Source: Methyloprofundus sp. | GTDB taxonomy: Bacteria; Pseudomonadota; Gammaproteobacteria; Methylococcales; Methylomonadaceae | DNA: 5,744 nucleotides | Direction of reading: 5' to 3' | NCBI GenBank assembly: GCA_030636485.1 | Contig: DAOVWV010000125.1 | Location: 1-5,744 of the forward strand | Shown here: piece after piece, positions 5,392 through 5,744 of the stretch | How positions within the stretch are numbered: position 1 is the first letter of the stretch | Layout: each line of letters begins with the position of its first letter | Notes under the pieces: model-generated | Seen by the model: the letters and a program-made list of their open reading frames with translations, nothing else | The model's database searches: none | What the model was told of the DNA's origin: nothing | Translations under genes and position numbers: made by a program

Positions 5392-5744
5392 TTATTCCTT
5401 ATCTGCTGCGCTACATTCAAGTAACTGTGAGTCCTTTTTACAACGTACCATACGCATAAGACTTAGCATTTTTGCGTTATAAATGCCTTTATTCCGCAAT
5501 GAAATTCGTGTTTTTCTATATATGTCATGATAACGTTTTTGGTTGGTTTTGGAAATACCAATCCACCATTGCGGAGCAATTCTATGTTCATAGCCTTTTG
5601 CAAGCATCACCGCTTTATCAAATTGTGCTAAAGCATATAGGCGTGACTTTTGGCCGAATTTTTCAGGGAATTTAGCCTGGTGGATGATGATTTGCAAAGT
5701 AAGCTGTGCCAAAGGAAAATCAACAACGCCACCATTGGGTTGTA
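5392..5744 (-). CDS. Second TRAP-type solute-binding protein, C-terminal part (SBP2)
   Basis: The reading frame enters from the right edge and stops at 5392-5394, leaving 116 whole residues of the C-terminus plus a partial codon. The TTG at 5712-5710 is an internal Leu codon, not a start, because residues encoded upstream of it (QPNGGVVDFP) align with EPKGGVIKFS of SBP1. An ungapped alignment with SBP1 residues 222-337 gives 63 of 116 identities by eye count. The best-conserved parts are the KGIYN-x-KML-x-LMR block and the end C-x(8)-C-x-AADKE. The weakest part is the loop after WWI (SBP1 281-290). It is a clear paralogue, probably an older tandem duplication rather than a recent one. It is the most upstream gene visible in the operon, 57 bases before the TatT-like gene. 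The signal peptide and N-terminal lobe lie outside the window. Confidence 0.85.
   Translation of the reverse strand, partial: QPNGGVVDFPLAQLTLQIIIHQAKFPEKFGQKSRLYALAQFDKAVMLAKGYEHRIAPQWWIGISKTNQKRYHDIYRKTRISLRNKGIYNAKMLSLMRMVRCKKDSQLLECSAADKE

Noticed and set aside
5234..5675. Plus-strand frames opposite the start of the TatT-like gene and SBP2 (5234-5482, 5472-5675)
   Set aside because: They are antisense to genes supported by homology between paralogues and by signal-peptide structure; they carry no recognisable features.
5710..5712. TTG as the start of a separate 106-residue gene
   Set aside because: The frame continues upstream to the edge, and the upstream residues align with SBP1, so this is an internal Leu codon of SBP2.

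Overview
The window looks like an AT-rich piece of a Gram-negative, probably gammaproteobacterial, chromosome. This rests on Sec-type signal peptides, a tripartite (TRAP-type) transporter with periplasmic components, and protein families I associate with proteobacteria. No search was run, so the taxonomic reading is inference. There is no rRNA, tRNA, CRISPR array, insertion sequence or phage gene.

Layout: (1) Positions 1-373 hold no convincing protein gene. They contain a weak distal inverted repeat, a short palindrome, a possible promoter, and a very good intrinsic-terminator hairpin (334-362) whose T-run ends directly at the ribosome binding site of the next gene. (2) 374-1054 (+) encodes a small soluble protein with an HEAGH zinc site and other marks of the FtsH (M41) peptidase domain, but no ATPase domain and no membrane segment. 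(3) Everything from 1067 to the right edge is on the minus strand and reads as one transporter operon, transcribed from right to left.

In transcription order the operon contains: a periplasmic solute-binding protein cut by the right edge (SBP2, 5744-5392); a signal-peptide protein resembling the TRAP-associated T component TatT (5334-4303); a second, full-length solute-binding protein (SBP1, 4205-3192) that is 63/116 identical to SBP2 over the shared C-terminus; and a 682-residue fused small-plus-large TRAP permease (3115-1067). The gaps are 57, 97 and 76 bases. The natural model is that one or both binding proteins capture a solute in the periplasm, possibly with the T-like protein as ligand carrier or scaffold, and deliver it to the fused permease for ion-driven import. 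The substrate cannot be read from the sequence. The binding proteins and the permease both depart from the standard dicarboxylate/sialate TRAP signatures, so a carboxylate substrate should not be assumed.

The metallopeptidase gene converges on the permease gene with 12 bases between stop codons and no evident terminator. It is probably unrelated in function. The most notable items are the duplicated binding protein around a T-like gene, the permease's large extra periplasmic loop, and the terminator/ribosome-binding-site junction in front of the peptidase gene.
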